From assembly GCA_003501335.1 (NCBI GenBank), contig DNPQ01000273.1, positions 1 to 6,492 of the forward strand: a DNA stretch of 6,492 nt, written 5' to 3'. A program made the position numbers and the translations under genes. The DNA is from Bacillota bacterium. Lineage in GTDB: Bacteria > Bacillota > UBA4882 > UBA8346. This document shows, one piece after another, positions 1 to 5,496 of this stretch. Numbering within the stretch: position 1 is the first letter of the stretch; the number at the start of each line of letters is the position of its first letter. A model generated the notes under the pieces. The model worked only from the letters and a program-made list of their open reading frames with translations. It was not told the origin of the DNA and did not search any database.

Positions 1-1297
1 GCACAATCACGGCGTTGATACAAGCTTTTATCCATTGGGTTCCTGTACCATGAAATATAATCCTAAAATTAACGAGGATTTAGCCTCGCTTCCTGGTTTT
101 TTGGACTTGCACCCATTCTTTCCGGAAAGCATGGTTCAAGGAACCTTGGCTATCCTTTTTGAATTGGAACACCATTTGATGGTTATTACGGGAATGGATG
201 CCTTTACCTTACAACCGGCCGCCGGCGCCCATGGCGAACTCACAGCCCTATTAATACTAAAAAAATATCTTCATTCCCGGAATGAAGACCAACGGACTCA
301 GATATTAATTCCTGCTTCGGCCCATGGCACCAATCCTGCCAGTGCCGCAATGGCAGGTTTCGAAGCGGTAACGGTTCATTGTAACCATAATGGCTTTATC
401 GATATGAAAAATTTAAAATCCCTTTTAAGCTCAAAAGTGGCTGGTCTCATGTTAACCAATCCCAATACCCTGGGACTTTTTGAACCGGAAATCACCCCGA
501 TCGCCGATTTAGTCCACCAATCCGGCGGCCTTTTATATTACGATGGAGCGAACCTCAATGCCATTATGGGACTGATCAGGCCGGGTGATATGGGGTTTGA
601 CATGATGCACCTCAATCTGCATAAAACTTTCGCCACACCCCATGGCGGAGGGGGACCGGGTGCGGGGCCTGTCGGAGTTAAAAATTTTTTAGCGAAATTC
701 TTGCCTTATCCGGTGATTCAAAAAAGTCCCGCCGGATACTTATGGGATTACGAACGGCCGGAAAGTATCGGTAAAATTCATGGCTTCTACGGAAATACCG
801 CTGTTGCCATCAAAGCCCTGATTTATATCCGCTCCATGGGTGCTGAAGGTCTATCTCAAGCCAGTCGGGATGCTATATTAAACGCAAATTATCTCCAGGC
901 CAAACTGAAAAAATATTTCACCTTACCTTACGATCGTTACTGTATGCACGAATTTGTGATATCGGCAACCGACCTAAGTCCTCATCATATCTTGGCCGTT
1001 CATATCGGCAAAAGACTTTTGGACTACGGGATCCACCCCCCTACAATTTATTTTCCCCTTATAGTCGAAGAAGCACTAATGATCGAGCCCACCGAAACCG
1101 AGGGCCTTGATACTTTAGATCATTTTATTGATATTATGGTTCAAATCTATCATGAAGCCCTGGATTCACCGGAAACCCTCATCGCGGCTCCGCATTGCGC
1201 CTATATCTCCAGGGTCGATGAAACCTTGGCTGCACGGAATCCCGTATTAAGATGGATTCCGGATCATTCGCAATCTACAATGAAAAGGCCGCAATAA
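1..1297 (+). CDS. gcvPB: Glycine dehydrogenase (decarboxylating) subunit 2, P-protein beta subunit; 5' end outside window
   Basis: This is the PLP-binding half of the two-subunit P-protein of the cytoplasmic glycine cleavage system. It decarboxylates glycine and passes the aminomethyl group to lipoylated GcvH. The frame is open from base 2, giving 431 visible residues; the family is usually about 480-490, so roughly 50-60 N-terminal residues are missing. Family blocks read in order: YPLGSCTMKYNPK, LQPAAGAHGE, SAHGTNPASAAMAGF, LTNPNTLGLFEPE, YYDGANLNAI, the PLP-lysine block HLNLHKTFATPHGGGG (Lys codon 623-625), HPPTIYFPLIVEEALMIEPTETE and the tail DETLAARNPVLRW. The TTG at 35 lies inside the conserved YPLGSCTMK block and is not a start. 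gcvT, gcvH and gcvPA are expected just upstream, outside the window. No lipoate ligase gene follows, and no strong terminator is seen. The assignment is very secure. Confidence 0.97.
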   Translation, partial: HNHGVDTSFYPLGSCTMKYNPKINEDLASLPGFLDLHPFFPESMVQGTLAILFELEHHLMVITGMDAFTLQPAAGAHGELTALLILKKYLHSRNEDQRTQILIPASAHGTNPASAAMAGFEAVTVHCNHNGFIDMKNLKSLLSSKVAGLMLTNPNTLGLFEPEITPIADLVHQSGGLLYYDGANLNAIMGLIRPGDMGFDMMHLNLHKTFATPHGGGGPGAGPVGVKNFLAKFLPYPVIQKSPAGYLWDYERPESIGKIHGFYGNTAVAIKALIYIRSMGAEGLSQASRDAILNANYLQAKLKKYFTLPYDRYCMHEFVISATDLSPHHILAVHIGKRLLDYGIHPPTIYFPLIVEEALMIEPTETEGLDTLDHFIDIMVQIYHEALDSPETLIAAPHCAYISRVDETLAARNPVLRWIPDHSQSTMKRPQ

Positions 1298-1424
1298 AAG
1301 CGAGGTGATTTATCTAAGAAAATCAAAAAAAGGAAGATTCAGGAATACAATTTCAGTCTGCAAGCCAAAATTGCAACGCAAAACAAGGAAGCAGGGTTTT
1401 TAACTCAAAGCCAGCTAAATGGAT

Positions 1425-1440
1425 TTTTTCACGTGAAACC
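1425..1440. promoter_or_regulatory. parS-like ParB/Spo0J binding site
   Basis: The 16-mer TTTTTCACGTGAAACC matches the Bacillota parS consensus TGTTTCACGTGAAACA at 14 of 16 positions. The inner 12 bases (1427-1438) form a perfect palindrome, and both mismatches lie in the outer two positions of the arms. It is in a non-coding gap, as an authentic site may well be. It ends two bases before the -35 element of the next gene, so bound ParB could also affect that promoter. My uniform-base estimate for a match this good anywhere in the window is about 0.002. Binding itself is inferred. Confidence 0.72.
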
Positions 1441-1441
1441 A

Positions 1442-1469
1442 TTGCCACTCTTTCTTTCCAATGTATAAT
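1442..1469 (+). promoter_or_regulatory. Sigma-A-like promoter of the lytic transglycosylase gene
   Basis: A -35 element TTGCCA (1442-1447) is separated by 16 bp from a perfect -10 element TATAAT (1464-1469). Transcription should start near 1476, giving a leader of about 50 nt that consists mostly of the hairpin at 1486-1520. The parS-like palindrome abuts the -35 box. No other promoter for the gene at 1525 was seen. Confidence 0.7.
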
Positions 1470-1485
1470 ATCTTCAACAATAACC

Positions 1486-1520
1486 AATACTTCCTAGAAA
1501 GATACTTTTTAGGAGGTATT
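1486..1520 (+). promoter_or_regulatory. Leader hairpin that buries the ribosome binding site
   Basis: Bases 1486-1501 pair with 1505-1520 to give a continuous 16-bp stem (14 Watson-Crick pairs, G.U pairs at 1491-1515 and 1497-1509) with a three-base loop, ATA. The right arm contains the whole Shine-Dalgarno AGGAGG (1511-1516), and the stem ends four bases before the ATG at 1525. No U run follows, so it is not a terminator. Folded, it would block translation from the local promoter and from any read-through out of gcvPB. It could instead act as a DNA operator, because it is also an imperfect palindrome. Confidence 0.75.
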
Positions 1521-1524
1521 TACA

Positions 1525-2295
1525 ATGATAAAACGCTTTATCCTATATATAATTACAATTACAACCATTCTTTTATTTACAGTTACAATATCGGCATTTG
1601 CGAGCGATCCCTATCCGATTGACCCCATCTCTGAAACGCATAATGGAGCTTCTGAGTATCAACTCCAATTATTATTGCAGTTAATCGATTCATACAATCC
1701 CTATTTAAATCCGGATCAAAAAGAATTGGTTTGTAAGACCATATTAACGGAAGCTCAATTGACCGGTTTTGATCCCTTATTTATTTCCAGTATTATTGCT
1801 GCTGAGTCTTCATTTCATCCCAAAGCCGTTTCGCCTTGCAAAGCCCTGGGTCTTATGCAATTAACATCTTGCGTTTATAAAGCAATGCACATCCGCGACC
1901 CTTTTAATATTCAAGAAAATATTTATGCCGGCACCCGATTTCTACTCTATTTAAAAAGTTTATTCAGCGACAGCAACTTAATCTTGGCAGCATATAACGC
2001 CGGTCCATCCCGTGTAGCCAGATTAGGAAGAGTGCCCCGCATTCGTGAAACCCTTTCCTATATCAGCAAAGTTAATTCGCTTTACTGGGATTTACACCAA
2101 AATTTCCTGGCCCTCTTAAAGAGCTCAATAACCCAGATTCAATTGTGTGCAACTCTGAAAGCGATTACCGGTCGTCATCATTCACTTCAATTTGCTTTTT
2201 ACCAGCGTCCGGCCAATTCGAACCATTCTTGGAACACTCAGCTATATATTTCTGAATCGGAGAACAGTTCAAGAGTCCTCTTCATCGAGGCTTAA
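1525..2295 (+). CDS. Secreted lytic murein transglycosylase (SLT, family 1)
   Basis: A 256-residue exported enzyme predicted to cleave the MurNAc-GlcNAc bond of peptidoglycan non-hydrolytically, leaving 1,6-anhydro-MurNAc ends. Residues 1-26 are a signal peptide: MIKR, a hydrophobic stretch, then a probable cut after AFA. The SLT domain spans about 78-190, with the catalytic Glu94 in AAESSF, the GLMQL motif at 109-113, AYNAGPSRV at 156-164 and IRETLSYISKV at 173-183. The ATG is set by AGGAGG at 1511-1516, eight bases upstream. Residues 191-256 form a tail I do not recognise. Cys105 and Cys116 flank the GLMQL motif, which is unusual. The 3' end overlaps the convergent endonuclease gene by 27 bp. 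The promoter at 1442 and the RBS hairpin suggest control of both transcription and translation. The cellular role (spore cortex, wall turnover or other) cannot be read from the sequence. Confidence 0.9.
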   Translation: MIKRFILYIITITTILLFTVTISAFASDPYPIDPISETHNGASEYQLQLLLQLIDSYNPYLNPDQKELVCKTILTEAQLTGFDPLFISSIIAAESSFHPKAVSPCKALGLMQLTSCVYKAMHIRDPFNIQENIYAGTRFLLYLKSLFSDSNLILAAYNAGPSRVARLGRVPRIRETLSYISKVNSLYWDLHQNFLALLKSSITQIQLCATLKAITGRHHSLQFAFYQRPANSNHSWNTQLYISESENSSRVLFIEA

Positions 2296-2724
2296 AAAAT
2301 ACTCTTCAATGGTTTGCGGCTTTTTTATATGCATTTCCGGAGGGGTCGGAATCTTGGGAAGGTGTCGTTTCCATTCATCATTCATCAACTCTTTGTTTGC
2401 CATTCCCTTTAACCGCTTGATGGTTTGCTCAATCTCAACCAGACAATCCTGAAGGTTTTCCCGGATTCGCTGATTACTGATACGAATCACCAAAAGCCCC
2501 CTATCCAGCAAAAAACGGTCCTTATTTTGATCCAGGCGCTGTTGTTGACTGCTTAAATGGGTATAACCGTCAACCTCAATAACCAATCGATAATCAGGAA
2601 ACCAAAAGTCGACCTCATACCCTTCTAGAGTTTGATTCTGTTTAAAGGGCCATTTCTTAGCCTGTAGAGCCAGGGCTAATCGCTTTTCTGCTTTTGTACG
2701 ACTACTTTCTCTCAATTGATCCAT
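2269..2724 (-). CDS. DUF559 / endonuclease-domain protein (PD-(D/E)XK-like, Vsr-related fold)
   Basis: A 151-residue cytoplasmic protein with one DUF559 domain at about residues 5-107. The family signature is clear: an N-terminal SRTKAEKRLALAL helix with Glu13, then YEVDFWFPDYRLVIEVDGYTHL carrying Asp39, Glu50 and Asp52 as likely metal ligands, then the DQNKDRFLLDRGLLVIRISNQRI block. Family knowledge predicts a restriction-like or Vsr-like nuclease fold. Activity and substrate are unknown, and no methylase or specificity gene is adjacent. Residues 108-151 are a charged extension beyond the domain ending in LDEEDS. The ATG at 2724 follows a modest GTGAGG (2730-2735) five bases upstream. The gene diverges from glnR and overlaps the lytic transglycosylase gene tail-to-tail by 27 bp, so no terminator fits between them. 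Confidence 0.85.
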   Translation of the reverse strand: MDQLRESSRTKAEKRLALALQAKKWPFKQNQTLEGYEVDFWFPDYRLVIEVDGYTHLSSQQQRLDQNKDRFLLDRGLLVIRISNQRIRENLQDCLVEIEQTIKRLKGMANKELMNDEWKRHLPKIPTPPEMHIKKPQTIEEYFLSLDEEDS

Positions 2725-2758
2725 CGCAGCCTCACTGTTCCCATATGCTGGCTAATCG

Positions 2759-2787
2759 TTGACATTTCTCTGACATTCCCGTATACT
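2759..2787 (+). promoter_or_regulatory. Strong sigma-A-like promoter of glnR-glnA with TGACATT direct repeat
   Basis: A perfect -35 TTGACA (2759-2764) and a -10 TATACT (2782-2787) are separated by an ideal 17 bp, with the start expected near 2794. TGACATT occurs at 2760-2766 and again at 2771-2777, an 11-bp period, overlapping the -35 and spacer. The right repeat supplies a TNACA half-site of the Bacillus GlnR/TnrA box (TGTNA-N7-TNACA), but the left half does not fit. The repeat is a plausible operator for autorepression. Confidence 0.75.
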
Positions 2788-2833
2788 TATTAAAAAAGGC
2801 TTTTATTTATGATTGGAACGAAGGAGTACTTCA

Positions 2834-3220
2834 ATGTCAAATAATGATTCTATTTATCCAATCAGTGTTGTTATGACAATGACCAATTTAACGGCTCGCC
2901 AGATTCGTTATTATGAATCTCACGAATTAATTAAACCGGCCCGTTCCAAAGGTAATCAAAGACTGTATACGCCACAAGATGTAGAAAACCTCTTACTCAT
3001 AAAAAGTTTACTGGAAAAAGGGCTCAATTTAGATGGTATTAAAGCGATCATTAACAGTCCTAAAACCAACGAAACAGTTAATTCTTCTACAGTACCGGCC
3101 GCTCCATCGACACCGTCCGTATTTAGCCAACATCGTCCGGAAGCGCCTAAGCTTACTTCTTTATATCCGGTAAATAATCAGGAAGCTTTAAATAACTGGC
3201 TACAGCATAAACGAAAATAA
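2834..3220 (+). CDS. glnR: GlnR-type MerR-family nitrogen regulator
   Basis: A 128-residue DNA-binding protein of the GlnR/TnrA branch of the MerR family. In Bacillus, GlnR represses glnRA when feedback-inhibited glutamine synthetase binds it. The winged helix-turn-helix covers residues 10-74: ISVVMTMTNLTARQIRYYE, then HELIKPARSKGNQRLYTPQDV, then LLLIKSLLEKGLNLDGIKAII. A Pro/Ser/Thr-rich linker (76-105) leads to the tail LTSLYPVNNQEALNNWLQHKRK. That tail lacks the GNTFRQGDMSRFFH-like end of Bacillus GlnR, so the contact with glutamine synthetase may differ. The ATG at 2834 was chosen because AAGGAG at 2821-2826 lies seven bases before it; an upstream in-frame TTG at 2813 would place this site inside the coding region. 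The glnA start follows after a 16-base gap, so the two are co-transcribed. Confidence 0.9.
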   Translation: MSNNDSIYPISVVMTMTNLTARQIRYYESHELIKPARSKGNQRLYTPQDVENLLLIKSLLEKGLNLDGIKAIINSPKTNETVNSSTVPAAPSTPSVFSQHRPEAPKLTSLYPVNNQEALNNWLQHKRK

Positions 3221-3236
3221 GGATGTGGAAACCTAT

Positions 3237-4559
3237 ATGACAAAAGAAGAAGTGCTAAAGAAATGCAAAGAACTGGATGTCCGATTTATCCGTCTTCAGT
3301 TTACCGACATTTTAGGCGTGGTCAAAAATTTAGCCATACCCATTAGTCAATTTCCCCGGGCTTTGGATAATGAAGTTATGTTTGACGGTTCATCCATCGA
3401 AGGATTCACCCGTGTTGAAGAATCCGATATGATTTTAAAGCCCGACCTCAACACCTTTGCAATTTTCCCCTGGCGTCCCAAAGAAGGTGCAGTGGCCAGA
3501 ATTATTTGTGATATTTGTACACCCGAGCTTGAACCCTTTCAAGGTGATCCCCGCTTTATTTTAAAACAGACTATTAAAGAAGCTCAAGATTTGGGATTTT
3601 CTATCAACGTTGGCCCAGAGTGCGAATTCTTCTTATTTAAATCCAATGAAGACGGTTCCCCTTCTTTAATAGCCCATGATAAAGGTGGTTATTTCGATCT
3701 CTCACCCAATGATTTAGGAGAAAATGCCCGCCGTGAAATCGTTCTTACTTTGGAAGAGATGGGCTTTGAAATCGAAGCTTCCCATCATGAAGTATCCCCC
3801 GGCCAGCATGAGATCGATTTTAAATATTCGGACCCTTTAACAACGGCTGATCGGGTTACGACTCTCAAATTTGTTACCCGAATTATTGCCCAAACCCACA
3901 ATTTGCATGCCACATTTATGCCCAAACCCGTATTTGGCATCAACGGCTCCGGTATGCATATCCATTTATCCTTATTCAAAGATCAAAATAACGCCTTTTT
4001 TGATCCCACCGCAGCCAATCAACTAAGTTCAACTGCTCTTTACTTTATTGGCGGATTATTAAAACATGCCAAGGGAATTACGGCCATCACCAATCCTCTG
4101 GTCAATTCCTATAAGCGCTTGATTCCAGGCTATGAAGCCCCCGTATATCAGTCCTGGTCGGCTTCAAATCGTAGCGCTCTGATCCGGGTTCCGGCTTCCC
4201 GTGAAAATAGTACCCGCGTTGAATTCAGAAGCCCCGATCCTTGCTGTAATCCCTATTTGGCTTTTAGTTTACTTATTAAAGCCGGTTTGGACGGTCTTGC
4301 CAATAAAATCAATCCCGGAAGCCCCATACAAAAAAATATTTTTCTGATGACTCCGGTCGAACGCTCTCTGGAAAACATTACCGCCCTACCTGACTCATTA
4401 TATGACGCCCTCGTAGAGATGGAGAAAGATCCTCTCGTTCTTGAGACTCTGGGTGAACATATTTTTTCAAGATTCTTGGAAGCGAAATCCATCGAATGGG
4501 AAGTCTACCGCAGTCAAGTTCACCAATGGGAAACCGATCAATATCTTGGAGTTTTCTAA
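3237..4559 (+). CDS. glnA: Glutamine synthetase, class I-alpha
   Basis: A 440-residue cytoplasmic enzyme, normally a dodecamer, making glutamine from glutamate, ammonia and ATP. It has the beta-grasp N-domain with FDGSSIEGF at 49-57, metal ligands Glu128 and Glu130 in GPECEFF, Glu185 and Glu192 in HHEVSPGQHEIDF, the ATP-site signature KPVFGINGSGMHIHLS (230-245) with His240, the flap Glu300 in PGYEAP, and Glu329 in RVEFRS. The length and lack of the roughly 25-residue I-beta insertion indicate class I-alpha, controlled by feedback rather than adenylylation. Arg59 in TRVEESD corresponds to the Bacillus Arg62 involved in glutamine feedback and regulator control. The ATG at 3237 was chosen because the SD-like TAAGGATGTG (3218-3227) lies upstream at workable spacing; the in-frame GTG at 3225 sits inside that sequence. 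It is second in the glnR operon and is followed by a strong terminator. Confidence 0.97.
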   Translation: MTKEEVLKKCKELDVRFIRLQFTDILGVVKNLAIPISQFPRALDNEVMFDGSSIEGFTRVEESDMILKPDLNTFAIFPWRPKEGAVARIICDICTPELEPFQGDPRFILKQTIKEAQDLGFSINVGPECEFFLFKSNEDGSPSLIAHDKGGYFDLSPNDLGENARREIVLTLEEMGFEIEASHHEVSPGQHEIDFKYSDPLTTADRVTTLKFVTRIIAQTHNLHATFMPKPVFGINGSGMHIHLSLFKDQNNAFFDPTAANQLSSTALYFIGGLLKHAKGITAITNPLVNSYKRLIPGYEAPVYQSWSASNRSALIRVPASRENSTRVEFRSPDPCCNPYLAFSLLIKAGLDGLANKINPGSPIQKNIFLMTPVERSLENITALPDSLYDALVEMEKDPLVLETLGEHIFSRFLEAKSIEWEVYRSQVHQWETDQYLGVF

Positions 4560-4597
4560 ACCCTGCATCATCGATAAACAAGACACCTAACATATAC

Positions 4598-4651
4598 GAA
4601 AAAGAAAACAGGTTATCCAATATTAAAATTGAATAGCCTGTTTTCTTTTTC
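4598..4651. terminator. Long bidirectional intrinsic terminator between glnA and the ykuS-like gene
   Basis: Bases 4598-4616 and 4633-4651 form a 19-bp stem with a single G.U-type mismatch around a 16-base loop. The arms are A-rich on one side and T-rich on the other (for example AAAACAGG paired with CCTGTTTT), so either transcript ends its stem in a U-rich tract. On the plus strand a further T run lies at 4658-4663. It sits 39 bases after the glnA stop and 27 bases beyond the stop of the minus-strand gene. Confidence 0.88.
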
Positions 4652-4677
4652 TCGAGTCTTTTTTCAATCATTCAAGG

Positions 4678-4923
4678 TTATTCCATGAGCCGAAAATGTT
4701 TCTGTAAATCATACATGATTTCTTCCGGTTGCCGACCTCTGGCATTAATTAAAAATCCATTTCCGGCTCTTGTCATATCTCCAGTTACATTTTCATCTAG
4801 CCCTGAAATAATATAGGCATCTGCATCCTGGCCTTCCTTCATTTTTACAACCTGATAGCCTTCACTCTCAATATAGGGTTTCAAATTCAAAATTCCATCT
4901 TCAATCGCTACAATTCTGGACAT
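4678..4923 (-). CDS. YkuS / UPF0180 family small protein
   Basis: An 81-residue soluble protein of unknown function that resembles the Bacillus YkuS (UPF0180) family. The start MSRIVAIEDGILNLKPYIESEGYQVV matches the family's IGVEnGLtdVKeaLeekGYeVV pattern. It is followed by a middle ISGLDENVTGDMT (family: VTGQDxNxMGI) and FLINARGRQPEEI (family: VINAsGlTadEI). The Cys-Cys pair commonly seen before the VTG block in Bacillus members is absent; here it reads DADAYIISG. The ATG at 4923 is supported by a strong AAGGAGG (4930-4936) six bases upstream. It lies downstream of the bactofilin gene on the same strand but beyond that gene's terminator. It therefore probably has its own promoter in 4937-5040, where I found no convincing -35/-10 pair. 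It ends at the terminator shared with glnA. No signal peptide or membrane segment is visible. Confidence 0.8.
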   Translation of the reverse strand: MSRIVAIEDGILNLKPYIESEGYQVVKMKEGQDADAYIISGLDENVTGDMTRAGNGFLINARGRQPEEIMYDLQKHFRLME

Positions 4924-5041
4924 TGAATACCTCCTTCATTGACTTTTAAGGATAAGTCTTTTGAAAAACCTTCCGTTTGCCTTTTAGTATGACCGAACTC
5001 CAAAATCATCATTCAAACCCGACAAATTAAAGGAGGCATAA

Positions 5042-5067
5042 AAAAAACTCCCTTAAAGGAGTTTTTT
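5042..5067 (-). terminator. Intrinsic terminator after the bactofilin gene
   Basis: Read on the minus strand, AAAAAACTCC and GGAGTTTTTT form a 10-bp stem around a six-base loop, with a T run of seven on the far arm. It begins four bases after the bactofilin stop codon at 5072. The hairpin is nearly symmetric, so it could also stop plus-strand transcription. Confidence 0.88.
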
Positions 5068-5071
5068 CAGT

Positions 5072-5482
5072 TTAAGCTTCAACAGGAGTATCAACCCGTA
5101 ATGCTTTACCGCGTTCTTTTAGTTCACCTCTGGGCAATGGCGCGCATAACCCCTGTAAAAATGCGCCGTCTTCGACAACCAAAGTAACCATTTTAGAATC
5201 GCCGATAACCTTTGCAGTCGGAGCGAGTTCCAGTCTTCCGCGAGCTTCAATCGTTCCTTTGACTTCACCGGCGATGATAATATTTCTGGCAACAAGATTT
5301 CCTGCGACCTTGCCACTCTCTCCGACAATTAAATCTCCGCCAATATGGAGTTCACCTTCATAATATCCATCAATTCGCAACGCTCCACCAGGAGCCTCTA
5401 AGTTTCCTTTAAAACTACACTCTTTACCGACCAAAGTATCCACTTTACGTGAATTAATACCTTCCTTGTTATGTGACTGCAT
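5072..5482 (-). CDS. Bactofilin (polymer-forming cytoskeletal protein, DUF583)
   Basis: A 136-residue bactofilin, a family that polymerises without nucleotide into filaments of right-handed beta-helices, often at the inner membrane, where they position cell-wall enzymes. Residues 16-112 show the beta-helix rung pattern of alternating hydrophobics and turn glycines: LVGKECSFKGNLEAPGGALRIDGYYEGEL, then GGDLIVGESGKVAGNLVARNIIIAGEVKGTIEARGRLELAPTAKVIGD. Short charged, non-helical ends flank it, as is usual. The ATG at 5482 is set by GGGGAGG (5489-5495), six bases upstream. The gene begins 14 bases after the M23 peptidase stop, so its ribosome binding site sits almost against that stop and translation may be coupled. 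Pairing with an M23 peptidase fits known bactofilin partnerships with LytM-type wall hydrolases. An intrinsic terminator follows immediately. Confidence 0.92.
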   Translation of the reverse strand: MQSHNKEGINSRKVDTLVGKECSFKGNLEAPGGALRIDGYYEGELHIGGDLIVGESGKVAGNLVARNIIIAGEVKGTIEARGRLELAPTAKVIGDSKMVTLVVEDGAFLQGLCAPLPRGELKERGKALRVDTPVEA

Positions 5483-5496
5483 CGTGAACCTCCCCG

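Noticed and set aside
35..37. TTG as the start of gcvPB
   Set aside because: It encodes Leu inside the conserved YPLGSCTMKYNPK block, and the frame is open to the window edge, so the true start is outside.
1305..1403. A 32-codon basic ORF from GTG right after gcvPB
   Set aside because: Its GAGG overlaps the start codon, so no usable ribosome binding site precedes it, and the peptide resembles nothing known.
1395..1412. Six-bp hairpin as a gcvPB terminator
   Set aside because: The stem is short with a G.U pair and the nearest T run is 12 bases downstream; too weak to call.
2192..2452. Plus-strand 86-codon ORF across the end of the transglycosylase gene
   Set aside because: It is the reverse shadow of the endonuclease gene and an out-of-frame overlap of the transglycosylase; no ribosome binding site and no family features.
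3225..3227. GTG as the glnA start
   Set aside because: It lies within the SD-like TAAGGATGTG, so no room remains for ribosome binding; ATG at 3237 fits the family N-terminus better.
4378..4671. Minus-strand 97-codon ORF over the glnA end and terminator
   Set aside because: It runs through the terminator stem and antisense to glnA, with no ribosome binding site or recognisable content; a shadow.
4941..4958. GACTT...AAGTC inverted repeat upstream of the ykuS-like gene
   Set aside because: Only five base pairs with an eight-base loop, no T run and no clear link to a promoter; likely chance.
5029..5036. Plus-strand AAAGGAGG as a ribosome binding site
   Set aside because: No start codon follows at a useful distance, and the next bases are the bactofilin terminator hairpin.
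5441..5456. A second parS-like sequence (ACGTGAA core)
   Set aside because: Only about 10 of 16 positions match, the central palindrome is broken, and it lies inside the bactofilin gene.
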